A stretch of 64,000 bases of DNA from Tsukamurella tyrosinosolvens (lineage in GTDB: Bacteria; Actinomycetota; Actinomycetes; Mycobacteriales; Mycobacteriaceae). Both the position numbers and the translations under genes were made by a program. The notes under the pieces were generated by a model. The model worked only from the letters and a program-made list of their open reading frames with translations, made no database searches and was not told the origin of the DNA. How positions within the stretch are numbered: position 1 is the first letter of the stretch; every line of letters begins with the position of its first letter. Shown here piece by piece: positions 17,759 through 25,338 of the stretch. Where the stretch lies: NCBI RefSeq assembly GCF_900104775.1, contig NZ_FNSA01000003.1, positions 4,774,001-4,838,000 on the forward strand. The letters run 5' to 3'.

Positions 17759-18223
17759 ATGTCAGAAGTGAAGGCAGCTATCCGCGACGACCTCAAGACC
17801 GCGATGAAGGCCAAGGACACCCTGGTCACCGGCACGCTGCGCATGCTGCTCTCGGCGATCCAGAACGAGGAGACCTCCGGCACGGCGCACGCGCTGACCG
17901 ACGAGGAGTTCCTGAAGGTCGTCGCGCGCGAGGTGAAGAAGCGCGGCGAGGCCGCCGAGATCTTCGAGGCCAACGGCCGCGACGAGCTGGCCGCCAAGGA
18001 GCGCGCCGAGGCCGAGGTCATGTCCCGCTACCTGCCGAAGCAGCTCGGCGACGACGAGCTGAACGCCCTCGTCGACGCCGCGATCGCGGAGGTGACCGCC
18101 GAGCTCGGCGAGGCCCCGACGGTGCGCCAGATGGGCCAGGTCATGAAGGTCGCCAACGCGAAGGCGGCGGGCGCCGCGGACGGCAAGCGCCTCTCGTCCG
18201 CCGTCAAGGCGAAGCTCGCGTAG
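17759..18223 (+). CDS. GatB/YqeY domain protein
   Basis: A 154-residue YqeY-type protein: helical N-terminal half (IRDDLKTAMKAKDTLVTGTLRMLLSAI) and a C-terminal bundle resembling the GatB tail (APTVRQMGQVMKVANAKAAGAADG). Stand-alone YqeY proteins resemble the tRNA-binding tail of the amidotransferase GatB and have no firmly established role. Start ATG 17759 begins MSEVKA. It diverges from the phosphoesterase and overlaps the next membrane gene by one base. Confidence 0.88.
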   Translation: MSEVKAAIRDDLKTAMKAKDTLVTGTLRMLLSAIQNEETSGTAHALTDEEFLKVVAREVKKRGEAAEIFEANGRDELAAKERAEAEVMSRYLPKQLGDDELNALVDAAIAEVTAELGEAPTVRQMGQVMKVANAKAAGAADGKRLSSAVKAKLA

Positions 18224-18723
18224 TGGCGAGCGTGCGCCGCCCCGGCGCGATGTGGCTGTGGGTCCTCGTCTCGCTCGCCGCGGGCGCGGGGGCCATCGCC
18301 CTGTACGTGACCGCGATCATCCAGTGCTCGGCGCTGCTCGGCACCACCGGCTACCCGGGGAACTTCCCCGCGTCGCCCCTGGGCGTACGCACGATCACGA
18401 TCCTGATCATCGCGATCGCCGGGCTCGTCGCCGTCGCGGCGATGGCCTTCACGGGACTCTTCGCCCTGTTCGGGCAACGCTGGGCGACGATGCTCTACGG
18501 CCTCGCCGCGTTCGTGAGCTTCCTGCTCGCCGCCGCGTCGGTGCTGCTCGGCAACGCCCGCGACTACACCGATCCGGTGAGCCGTTTCGGCGTCGACCAC
18601 AACGGCGCGCCGCTGGCGGGCCTCCCCATGTGGGGCGCCCTCATCGTGATGTTCCTGATGCTGTTCTCGCTGGCCCTCACCCGCCCGGTGTACCGGTACG
18701 CGGTCGAGCGCAGCGGGAGCTGA
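18223..18723 (+). CDS. Four-helix membrane protein, unknown
   Basis: A 166-residue protein starting at GTG 18223, sharing a base with the YqeY stop. Four membrane segments are evident: MWLWVLVSLAAGAGAIALYV, ITILIIAIAGLVAVAAMAF, YGLAAFVSFLLAAASVLL and MWGALIVMFLMLFSLAL. Loops are short and lack recognisable motifs. Coupling to YqeY is the only context. Confidence 0.72.
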   Translation: MASVRRPGAMWLWVLVSLAAGAGAIALYVTAIIQCSALLGTTGYPGNFPASPLGVRTITILIIAIAGLVAVAAMAFTGLFALFGQRWATMLYGLAAFVSFLLAAASVLLGNARDYTDPVSRFGVDHNGAPLAGLPMWGALIVMFLMLFSLALTRPVYRYAVERSGS

Positions 18724-18732
18724 TGATCCTCG

Positions 18733-18757
18733 GTGCGTGTCGGCGACGACACGCCGC
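18733..18757. terminator. Hairpin between convergent membrane-protein and crcB genes
   Basis: Perfect 7-base arms CGTGTCG/CGACACG around a 4-base loop, extended imperfectly by GTG/CAC. It lies between converging stops; no strong T-run. Confidence 0.5.
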
Positions 18758-18784
18758 ACGCGAAGCGCAGAGTCGCACCGAAGG

Positions 18785-19141
18785 TCAGAGGGCGCCGAGG
18801 GCGTAGCCGCCCCACACCGCGACGACGCTCGCGACCAGCGTGGACAGCCCGTACAGCGCACCATCGCGGTAGTTCTTGTCCCGAAACAAGGTCAGGGTCT
18901 CGACGGTGGCGGTGCTGAAGGTCGTGTAGCCGCCGCACACACCGGTGCCGAGCACCGCCAGCGCCGTCCCGCCGAGCCCACCGCCGGCGACGGCCCCGGC
19001 GAGCAGGCCGAGCACGAACGAGCCGGACACGTTGATCGCCGCGGTCGCCCAGAAGGACAGGCGGGCGCGCAGCGCACCGTCGACCAGGTAACGCAGGACG
19101 GCCCCGAATCCCCCGCCGAGCGCGATGAGGAGCGTCGTCAT
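18785..19141 (-). CDS. crcB: CrcB/Fluc fluoride channel subunit
   Basis: A 118-residue four-helix membrane protein of the CrcB (Fluc/FEX) family. Signatures: GGGFGAVLRYLVD near the N-terminus, AINVSGSFVLGLL (Asn lining the pore), and GTGVCGGYTTFSTATVE (polar and phenylalanine track). Fluc channels are antiparallel dimers that let fluoride escape the cytosol. Actinobacteria usually encode two different copies in tandem that form a heterodimer, as here; the genes overlap by ATGA. Confidence 0.92.
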   Translation of the reverse strand: MTTLLIALGGGFGAVLRYLVDGALRARLSFWATAAINVSGSFVLGLLAGAVAGGGLGGTALAVLGTGVCGGYTTFSTATVETLTLFRDKNYRDGALYGLSTLVASVVAVWGGYALGAL

Positions 19142-19512
19142 CGGCGCACCACCGCCGCACCGGCGAGGGCCGCGACAAGGCCGAGCAGCACCGTCGCACC
19201 GGCGTACAGGGCGCCGACGGCCGGGGCCGCATCGTGGATGTCCAGCGCGAACGCGCTGTAGGTCGTGAGGCCCCCGCAGAAGCCGGTGCCGAGCAGCAGC
19301 CGGACGCGGCGGTGCCGCTCGTCGTCGGGCCGCTGGGACAGAGCCTCGACGATGCCGCCGAGGAGGAACGCGCCGAGCAGGTTGACCGTGAAGGTGGACC
19401 AGGCGAAGGGGCTGTGCGGCAGCCAGTGCCCCACCTCGGCGCGCACTAAGGTGCCGACCGCGCCGCCCAGGAAGACGAATCCCAGGGCGGCGGGCCGCAG
19501 TAGCGAGCTCAG
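19138..19512 (-). CDS. crcB: CrcB/Fluc fluoride channel subunit (second copy, probable CTG start)
   Basis: Paralogue of the adjacent CrcB: FTVNLLGAFLLGGI and GTGFCGGLTTYSAFALD are conserved. A start at GTG 19446 would delete the family's essential first-helix motif; translating further gives GFVFLGGAVGTLVRAEVG, exactly that motif. That open stretch has no ATG, GTG or TTG before an in-frame stop, so I propose CTG 19512 (124 residues, normal family length). It would begin 7 bases after the ohr stop. The start is inference; the identity is secure. Confidence 0.8.
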   Translation of the reverse strand: MSSLLRPAALGFVFLGGAVGTLVRAEVGHWLPHSPFAWSTFTVNLLGAFLLGGIVEALSQRPDDERHRRVRLLLGTGFCGGLTTYSAFALDIHDAAPAVGALYAGATVLLGLVAALAGAAVVRR

Positions 19513-19519
19513 GTGCCGA

Positions 19520-19945
19520 TCAGACCGCGGTGGTCAGGTCGACGTCGATGTTGCCGCGCGTCGCGTTCGAGTACGGGCACAGCTGGTGCGCCTTGGCGAC
19601 GAGGGCCTCGGCATCCGCCTGGGCGAGGCCCGGGAGGGTGGCCTTGATCGCGGCGTTGATGCCGAAGCCGGACTCGGTCTTGCCGAAGCCGACGGTGACG
19701 TCGACGGTGGTGTCGTCCGGGACGGCGACCTTCTCGTTGCGGCCCACGGCGCGGATCGCGCCCAGGAAGCACGCCGCGTAGCCGGCGGAGAACAGCTCCT
19801 CCGGGTTGGTGCCCTCGCCGTTGCCGCCCATCTCCTTCGGGGGCCGGGTGTCCAGGTCGATGCGGCCGGTGGCCGACTTCACGTGCCCGTCGCGGCCGCC
19901 ACCGGTGGCGGTCGAGGAGATGGTGTAGACGACGTCCAAGCTCAT
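19520..19945 (-). CDS. ohr: Organic hydroperoxide resistance protein (Ohr)
   Basis: A 141-residue OsmC/Ohr-family thiol peroxidase. The two redox cysteines sit in GYAACFLGAI and HQLCPYSNATRGN, the canonical Ohr pair; the N-terminus has VVYTISSTATGGGRDGHV, the Ohr rather than OsmC pattern. Ohr reduces fatty-acid and other organic hydroperoxides. ATG 19945. It lies downstream of a Fur-family regulator gene rather than the usual OhrR, suggesting metal/peroxide-linked control (inference). The crcB pair follows within a few bases. Confidence 0.93.
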   Translation of the reverse strand: MSLDVVYTISSTATGGGRDGHVKSATGRIDLDTRPPKEMGGNGEGTNPEELFSAGYAACFLGAIRAVGRNEKVAVPDDTTVDVTVGFGKTESGFGINAAIKATLPGLAQADAEALVAKAHQLCPYSNATRGNIDVDLTTAV

Positions 19946-20060
19946 ATCCGGCGCTCCTTCGCGTAGGTGCCCGCCCGGTCCGGGCGGCGTTCCCCTACGA
20001 CAGTAGTCCCGATCACAACCCGGCTCCGGGCGATGCTCCGATCCAGCGCCGGGCGGCGGA

Positions 20061-20480
20061 TCAGGGGGCGCAGTCGGGGCAGTAGCCCCAGAAGGTGACC
20101 TCAGCCTCGTCGATGACGAAGCCGTGGTCGTCGTCGGCCGTGAGGCAGGGCGCGGCGCCGACGGCGCAGTCGATGTCGACGATCTTCGCGCACGACCGGC
20201 ACACCAGGTGGTGGTGGTTGTCGGCGACGCGCGCCTCGTACCGGACCGCGGAGCCCGCGGGCTCGATGCGCCGGAGCAGGCCCTTCTCGGCGCACACGCG
20301 CAGCACGTCGTAGACGGTCTGGGTGGCGACGGTGCCGAGCCTGCCGCGCAGGTACTCGGCCACGTCGTCGGCCGTGGCGTGCGGGTGTCCGTCGAGGTAG
20401 CCGAGGGCGGCGACGCGGGGCGCGGTGATCCGCAGACCCACGCCCCGCAGCCGGTCCTCGGCCGTGTACACCTCACTCAT
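20061..20480 (-). CDS. furA: Fur-family regulator (FurA/PerR type)
   Basis: A 139-residue Fur protein: winged helix (RITAPRVAALGYLDGHPHATADDV; TVATQTVYDVLRV), regulatory metal site DNHHHLVCRSCAKIVDIDC, and C-terminal YCPDC. The CxxC pairs (CRSC, CPDC) form the structural zinc site. The TVYDVLRVCAEKGLLRRIEPAGSAVRYE stretch resembles mycobacterial FurA, which represses itself and katG. No katG is adjacent; the next leftward gene is ohr. A dyad upstream (20504-20516) may be its own operator. Confidence 0.88.
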   Translation of the reverse strand: MSEVYTAEDRLRGVGLRITAPRVAALGYLDGHPHATADDVAEYLRGRLGTVATQTVYDVLRVCAEKGLLRRIEPAGSAVRYEARVADNHHHLVCRSCAKIVDIDCAVGAAPCLTADDDHGFVIDEAEVTFWGYCPDCAP

Positions 20481-20503
20481 GCGAAATAGAGTACGCCCGA
20501 CTT

Positions 20504-20516
20504 TGGAATGATTCCA
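20504..20516. promoter_or_regulatory. Putative Fur-family operator
   Basis: Perfect dyad TGGAATGATTCCA, 24 bases before the Fur-family start codon, in a short AT-richer gap. The A/T-rich 6-1-6 arrangement is typical of Fur/PerR boxes; autoregulation is inferred. Confidence 0.5.
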
Positions 20517-20519
20517 GGG

Positions 20520-21416
20520 TCAGTCGCCAGGTGTGAGCAGACCGGCCACCCGCCCGCGCCACTGCCGCTTCCCCAGGTGGGGCGTCCCCAGGAAGTCGTC
20601 GATCACCGGGGCCAGCACGTCGGAGCGGGTCACGAGGTCCACGTGGCCGCCGTCGTGCCGGTACAGCGTGGCCCGCGGCAGCAGCGTCTCGAAGATCCGC
20701 CCGTTGATCATGGGGATGATCGGGTCGTCCTCGCCGAAGACGAGCAGCGTCTTCTGCCGGATCACCGGCAGCGCGAAGATCGACGTCCACACCGAGCCGG
20801 CCAGCAGCTGGTGCAGGTAGCCCATCTTCGAGCCGGCGTGCATCTGCCGCGAGAACGTCTCGCCGACGGCCATCCCATCGTCACGGACCCCGCCGCCGTA
20901 CAGCTCGCCCGCGACCTGCGCCGCGTACTCGGGATCGCGGAACCGCCGCGGCGTGACCATCTTCCGGAGCACCCGCGGGTCGCCGGGCACCATGATCGCG
21001 CCGGTGCCGGTGGACACCAGGATCAGGCGCCGGCAGCGCATCGGGTTCTGGAAGGCGAACTGCTGGGCCAGCGCCCCACCCCAGGAGAGGCCGAGGATGT
21101 CGACGACGCCGATGTCCAGCTTGTCGAGCACCCGGCCCAGCACCCACGCGAGATAGGGGAACCCGTACGGCAGGATCGACGTCGGCGACTCGCCCACGCC
21201 CGGCACGTCGAACCGGAGCACGGGGCGCTGCGGGTCGAGGGCGTCCACGAACGGGTCCAGCACCTCGAGGCTCGCGCCGATCCCGTTGCACAGCACCAGG
21301 GGCACGCCGACGCCGGGCCGGTACCGCACTCGGATCCGCTGCCCACCGGTGGCGATCAGCTCGTCGGGCAGCTCGACCTCGGTCGTCGTCTCGCCCGTCG
21401 TCGTCTCGTCGCTCAT
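20520..21416 (-). CDS. phaZ: Intracellular PHA depolymerase (PhaZ-type alpha/beta hydrolase)
   Basis: A 298-residue alpha/beta hydrolase closely patterned on the Pseudomonas medium-chain-length PHA depolymerase. Matching blocks are PLVLCNGIGASLEVLDPFVDAL, FDVPGVGESPT, the nucleophile elbow GLSWGGALAQQFA, GAIMVPGDPRVLRKM and GKMGYLHQLLAG...WTSI. The catalytic acid is in FGEDDPIIPMIN and the His in HDGGHVDLVTR. It mobilises stored polyhydroxyalkanoate at the granule surface. ATG 21416 overlaps the MaoC stop, the last step of a synthase-to-depolymerase operon. Confidence 0.9.
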   Translation of the reverse strand: MSDETTTGETTTEVELPDELIATGGQRIRVRYRPGVGVPLVLCNGIGASLEVLDPFVDALDPQRPVLRFDVPGVGESPTSILPYGFPYLAWVLGRVLDKLDIGVVDILGLSWGGALAQQFAFQNPMRCRRLILVSTGTGAIMVPGDPRVLRKMVTPRRFRDPEYAAQVAGELYGGGVRDDGMAVGETFSRQMHAGSKMGYLHQLLAGSVWTSIFALPVIRQKTLLVFGEDDPIIPMINGRIFETLLPRATLYRHDGGHVDLVTRSDVLAPVIDDFLGTPHLGKRQWRGRVAGLLTPGD

Positions 21417-21865
21417 CGGTACAACACCACCGTCTCGGCGATGCACGCCGGACGGTCGGCACCGTCGACCTCGTAGGTCAGGCGGATGACGGCCTCGATC
21501 CCGGCCGGCTTCTCCTGTGCCCCGGCGAGTTCCACGGCGGCACGCACCCGCGCTCCGACGGGGACGGGCGCCGGGAAGCGCACCTTGTTGAGGCCGTAGT
21601 TGACGCCGGCCTGGACCTTCTCGATCACCAGCGCCTCGGCGATGAACAGCGGGGCCAGCGAGAGCGTGAGGTAGCCGTGGGCGATGGTGCGCCCGTACGG
21701 CCCGGCGGCGGCCTTCTCCGGGTCGACGTGGATCCACTGGTGGTCACCGGTGGCGTCGGCGAAGAGGTTGACGCGCTCCTGGTCGATCGTCATCCACTCG
21801 GTGGTGCCGAGCGGCTGCCCGACGAGGCCGAGCAGGTCCTGGGGGGTGGAGATCGTGGTGGTCAT
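21413..21865 (-). CDS. MaoC-like (R)-hydratase
   Basis: A 150-residue hot-dog protein with the hydratase 2 pattern: FADATGDHQWIHVDPEKAAAGPYGRTIAHGYLTLSL includes the catalytic Asp and His dyad (ATGDHQWIH). Such enzymes hydrate enoyl-CoA to (R)-3-hydroxyacyl-CoA, the direct monomer for PHA synthase (PhaJ role). Between phaC and phaZ, that role is a reasonable inference. It also resembles stand-alone mycobacterial MaoC hydratases. It starts 8 bases after the phaC stop. Confidence 0.87.
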   Translation of the reverse strand: MTTTISTPQDLLGLVGQPLGTTEWMTIDQERVNLFADATGDHQWIHVDPEKAAAGPYGRTIAHGYLTLSLAPLFIAEALVIEKVQAGVNYGLNKVRFPAPVPVGARVRAAVELAGAQEKPAGIEAVIRLTYEVDGADRPACIAETVVLYR

Positions 21866-21873
21866 GGACGTCC

Positions 21874-23577
21874 TCACTTCTCGTGCACGAAGGTGCCGGG
21901 CGCGGGGGCCAGCGGCTCGTAACCGGGGGCGCCGAGCTGGGCGGGCGCGTCGACCTCGGCGCCGCTGCGCTCGTTCAGCCAGGCCAGGTGGTGCGGCCAC
22001 CACGAGCCGGCCTGCTTCTCCGCGGCCTCGAACCACTCCTCGGGGGTCTGGTCCTGCAGCACCGGGCCGGTGCGGAACGACGACTTCGGGTTGCCGGGCG
22101 GGTTGACCAGCGCGGCGATGTGGCCCGCCGTCGACAGCACGTAGGTGTTGTCCTTGCTGCCCAGCAGCGCGGCGCTGCGCTCGGTGGCCTGCCACGGGCA
22201 GATGTGGTCGGAGATGCCGCCCAGCACGTAGGCGTCGCACTCGACCTTCGACAGGTCGACGGGGGTGCCCATCATCATCTGCTCCCCCGGCGTCACCAGG
22301 GTGTTGTTCAGGCCCATCGTGACCATGTCCTTGTGCAGGTTCGCCGCCATCCGGGTGGTGTCGGCGTTCCAGAACAGCACGTCGAAGGGCGCGGGCGACT
22401 TGCCCTGGATGTAGTTGTTCACCCAGTACCGCCAGACGAGGTCCGTCGGGCGGAGCCAGGCGAACATCTCGGCCATGGCGGCACCGTCGAGGTAGCCCTT
22501 GCTCGCCGAGCTGCGGATCGCGGCCTCGGCGCCACGCTCGCTGGCCAGGGCCGAGCCGAGGCCGGCGTGGCTCTGGTCGAGGACGGTGACGCCCAGGGTG
22601 AGGCCGGCGACCCGGTCGCCGTGGCCGGTCGCGAACAGGTGGGAGATCATCATCGAGGTGAGAATGCCGCCCGAGCAGGTGGCGAAGATGTTCGCCTTGT
22701 CGGCGCCGGTGATCACCTCGAGGGCGTCGAGGGCCTTGACGATCGACTCGCCGTACTCGTCGAAGCCCCAGTCCCGATGCCGCGCCGACGGATTGCGCCA
22801 CGAGATCGCGAAGACCTGCTGGCCGCCCTTGACGTAGTACTCGATGAGACTGCGGCCCGGCGCGATGTCCATGATGTAGAACTTGTTGATCACCGGCGGC
22901 ACCAGCAGGATCGGCACCTCGCGCACCTGCTTGGTCTGCGGGGCGTAGTGGATCAGCTCGAACATGCGGGTCCGCAGGACGACGGTGCCCTTCGTCGTCG
23001 CCAGCGTCTCGCCCACCGTGTACGCGTCGGGGTCGATCATCGACGGGATGCGGGGCGTGCTGGACATGTCGCGCGCGAAGTTCTTCGCGCCGCGGAGCGC
23101 GGAGAGGCCGCCCGTGTCGATGAGCGCCTTCCAGCCCAGCGGGTTGAGCAGCGGGCTGTTGGTCGGCGAAAGGCCCTCGATCGCGTTGTCGAGGACGAAC
23201 CGCATCTTCTCGGCGTCCTTCCAGTCGAGGTCCGCGTCCTCGTAGAGCTGGTCGGCGGTGTCCGACGCGGCGAGGTAGGCCTGCTCGACGCGGCGCAGCA
23301 GCGGGTTCTCCTTCCACGCCGGGTCGGAGAAGCGGAAGTCGCCCTTCTTCGGGGCGCGCTGGCTCTTGCCGGCGGCGATGAGGCCGAGCTCCTTGACCAG
23401 TCCCGCGCCGCGCTCGGCGACGGTGACGGGCTTGCCGGCGAGCGACTGCGCCATCCGGGCCCACGCGGCGTTGGGCATCATGCGGGAGGCGAAGGACTTC
23501 GTCGAGTTGACGAGCAGCATGTCGAGCGGGGCGCCGAACTCGTCCTCAGGAGTGTTGTCGGTGTTCGTGGTGGTCAT
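21874..23577 (-). CDS. phaC: Polyhydroxyalkanoate synthase (class I/II)
   Basis: A 567-residue PHA synthase with the complete catalytic triad: nucleophile Cys in the lipase-like box ATCSGGI, Asp in GGISDHICPW, and His in STAGHIAALVNPPG. Flanking family blocks include PPVINKFYIMDIAPGRSLIEYYV, FAISWRNP and FNADTTR-like WNADTTRM. It polymerises (R)-3-hydroxyacyl-CoA into storage polyester. The length and absence of an adjacent phaE or phaR fit a single-subunit enzyme, nearer class II. ATG 23577. FadD lies upstream; MaoC and PhaZ follow. Confidence 0.94.
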   Translation of the reverse strand: MTTTNTDNTPEDEFGAPLDMLLVNSTKSFASRMMPNAAWARMAQSLAGKPVTVAERGAGLVKELGLIAAGKSQRAPKKGDFRFSDPAWKENPLLRRVEQAYLAASDTADQLYEDADLDWKDAEKMRFVLDNAIEGLSPTNSPLLNPLGWKALIDTGGLSALRGAKNFARDMSSTPRIPSMIDPDAYTVGETLATTKGTVVLRTRMFELIHYAPQTKQVREVPILLVPPVINKFYIMDIAPGRSLIEYYVKGGQQVFAISWRNPSARHRDWGFDEYGESIVKALDALEVITGADKANIFATCSGGILTSMMISHLFATGHGDRVAGLTLGVTVLDQSHAGLGSALASERGAEAAIRSSASKGYLDGAAMAEMFAWLRPTDLVWRYWVNNYIQGKSPAPFDVLFWNADTTRMAANLHKDMVTMGLNNTLVTPGEQMMMGTPVDLSKVECDAYVLGGISDHICPWQATERSAALLGSKDNTYVLSTAGHIAALVNPPGNPKSSFRTGPVLQDQTPEEWFEAAEKQAGSWWPHHLAWLNERSGAEVDAPAQLGAPGYEPLAPAPGTFVHEK

Positions 23578-23609
23578 GGCGGTGCCTCGACTCTCTGGAG
23601 GTTCGGGTT

Positions 23610-25112
23610 TCAGGCGGAGTACTCGGACGGGATGCTGATGTCGCGCTTCTGGACCTTGCCGGTGGCGCCCTTGGGCAGCTCGGCCAGCAGCCAGACGTGG
23701 CGCGGGTACTTGTAGGAGGCGACGCGCTCCTTCACGAAGTCGCGGACCGCCTCGGCGGTCAGCGTGCTGCCGGCCTTGAGCGCGACGGCGGCGCCGACCT
23801 CCTCGCCGAGCGAGGCATGCGGGATGCCCACGACGGCGGCCTCGGCGATCTCGGGGTGGCTGTACAGCACCTCTTCGAGCTCGCGCGGGTACACGTTGAG
23901 GCCGCCGCGGATGATCATCTCCTTCTTGCGGTCGACGATCGAGAAGTAGCCCTCCTCGTCGACGATGCCGATGTCGCCGGTCGAGAACCAGCCGTCGGCG
24001 TCGATCGCGGCGGCGGTGGCCTCGGGCAGATTCCAGTAGCCCTTCATGATGTTGTGGCCGCGGACCTGCACCTCGCCGCGCTCGCCCTGCGGGACCTCCT
24101 TGCCGGCGTCGTCGACGACGCGCATGAAGACGCCCTCGATCGGGGTGCCGATGGTGCCGGGCTTGCGCGGCTTGTCGGGGTGGTTGAAGCAGGCGACGGG
24201 CGAGGTCTCGGAGAGGCCGTAGCCCTCCATGATGATCGCGTTGAAGGCCTTCTCGAAGTCGGCGATCACCTGCAGCGGCAGGGCGGCGCCGCCCGAACCG
24301 CAGGCCCGCAGCGAGGAGACGTCGTCGCCGGGCTGCAGCGCGGCGACCAGCGCGGCGTACATGGTGGGCACGCCCAGGAAGACGGTCACGCGGTCGCGCT
24401 GGATGACCTCGATGGCCTTGCGCGGGTCGAACCGCGGGATCAGGGTGAGCGTCGAGGCGAACCGCACCGCGGCGTTGAGGCCGCACGTGAGGCCGAAGAC
24501 GTGGAACAGCGGCAGGCAGCCCATCACCACGTCCTCGGTTCCCAGGTGCAGCAGCGTGCGGCCGGAGATCTCGCAGTTCATGCCGAGCCCCTGGTGCGTC
24601 AGCTCGGCGCCCTTGGGCTTTCCGGTGGTGCCGGAGGTGTGCAGGATGACCGCCGTGTCCGACGGTTCCCGGGGCTCGACCGCCGCGGTCGGCTCGTACT
24701 TCGCGAGGAGCGTGGCGAGGGCCGCGTCGTCGCCGAAGTGGCAGGCGGCGCCGGCTGCCTTCGCCCCGGCCTCGGCGTCGTCCGCGAAGACCGGGGTGGC
24801 GAACAGCGCCTTGGCGGAGGTGTTCGCCAGGTAGTACTCGACCTCGGCCGCCTTGAGGAGCGGGTTCATCGGCACCGCGACCGCGCCGCGCCGCATGATG
24901 CCGTAGAAGACGATGGCGAAGGCCGGGGTGTTGGGGAGCATGATGCCGACCCGGTCGCCCGGCGCGATGCCCTGCTCCGCGAGGTAGGTCGCGAACCGCG
25001 CGGCGGCGTCGTCGAACTCCGCGTAGGTGAACTGGAGATCGTCGCACTTCAGGGCGATGGTGTCCGCGTGCGAGGCGGCGGCGTCGGTGAGGTTCTCGGC
25101 GAGGTTCGTCAT
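23610..25112 (-). CDS. Long-chain acyl-CoA synthetase family (FadD)
   Basis: A 500-residue ANL-superfamily ligase: P-loop TSGTTGKPKGAELTH (about 159-173), A5 GYGLSETSPV, A7 STGDIG, A8 DRKKEMIIRGGLNVYPRELE, and catalytic Lys in PKGATGKVQKRD. It activates a carboxylic acid to acyl-CoA via acyl-AMP. As first gene of the operon feeding phaC and MaoC, it probably charges fatty acids for PHA synthesis; chain length is not readable. The 226-base region upstream separates it from the PucR-type gene, which is oriented the same way. Confidence 0.88.
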   Translation of the reverse strand: MTNLAENLTDAAASHADTIALKCDDLQFTYAEFDDAAARFATYLAEQGIAPGDRVGIMLPNTPAFAIVFYGIMRRGAVAVPMNPLLKAAEVEYYLANTSAKALFATPVFADDAEAGAKAAGAACHFGDDAALATLLAKYEPTAAVEPREPSDTAVILHTSGTTGKPKGAELTHQGLGMNCEISGRTLLHLGTEDVVMGCLPLFHVFGLTCGLNAAVRFASTLTLIPRFDPRKAIEVIQRDRVTVFLGVPTMYAALVAALQPGDDVSSLRACGSGGAALPLQVIADFEKAFNAIIMEGYGLSETSPVACFNHPDKPRKPGTIGTPIEGVFMRVVDDAGKEVPQGERGEVQVRGHNIMKGYWNLPEATAAAIDADGWFSTGDIGIVDEEGYFSIVDRKKEMIIRGGLNVYPRELEEVLYSHPEIAEAAVVGIPHASLGEEVGAAVALKAGSTLTAEAVRDFVKERVASYKYPRHVWLLAELPKGATGKVQKRDISIPSEYSA

Positions 25113-25338
25113 CGGAGGTCCTTCGTGGGCGGGTGTCGGATTCGTCCTTTACAGAGTGACCCTGCACACCCTGTGGCGTCGATGGTGACGCAAACACTGT
25201 TCCGCCCGCTGAGGTGTCACGAAACACAATCACCACAGCTTGAAATTGCAGCTCCACAACTCCGGGGCTTTGCCAGCCTTCATCCCGCGGCGACAGTGCC
25301 GCCGAGCGGCGACCGCGCAGGTGGACGCCGGTGACGCC

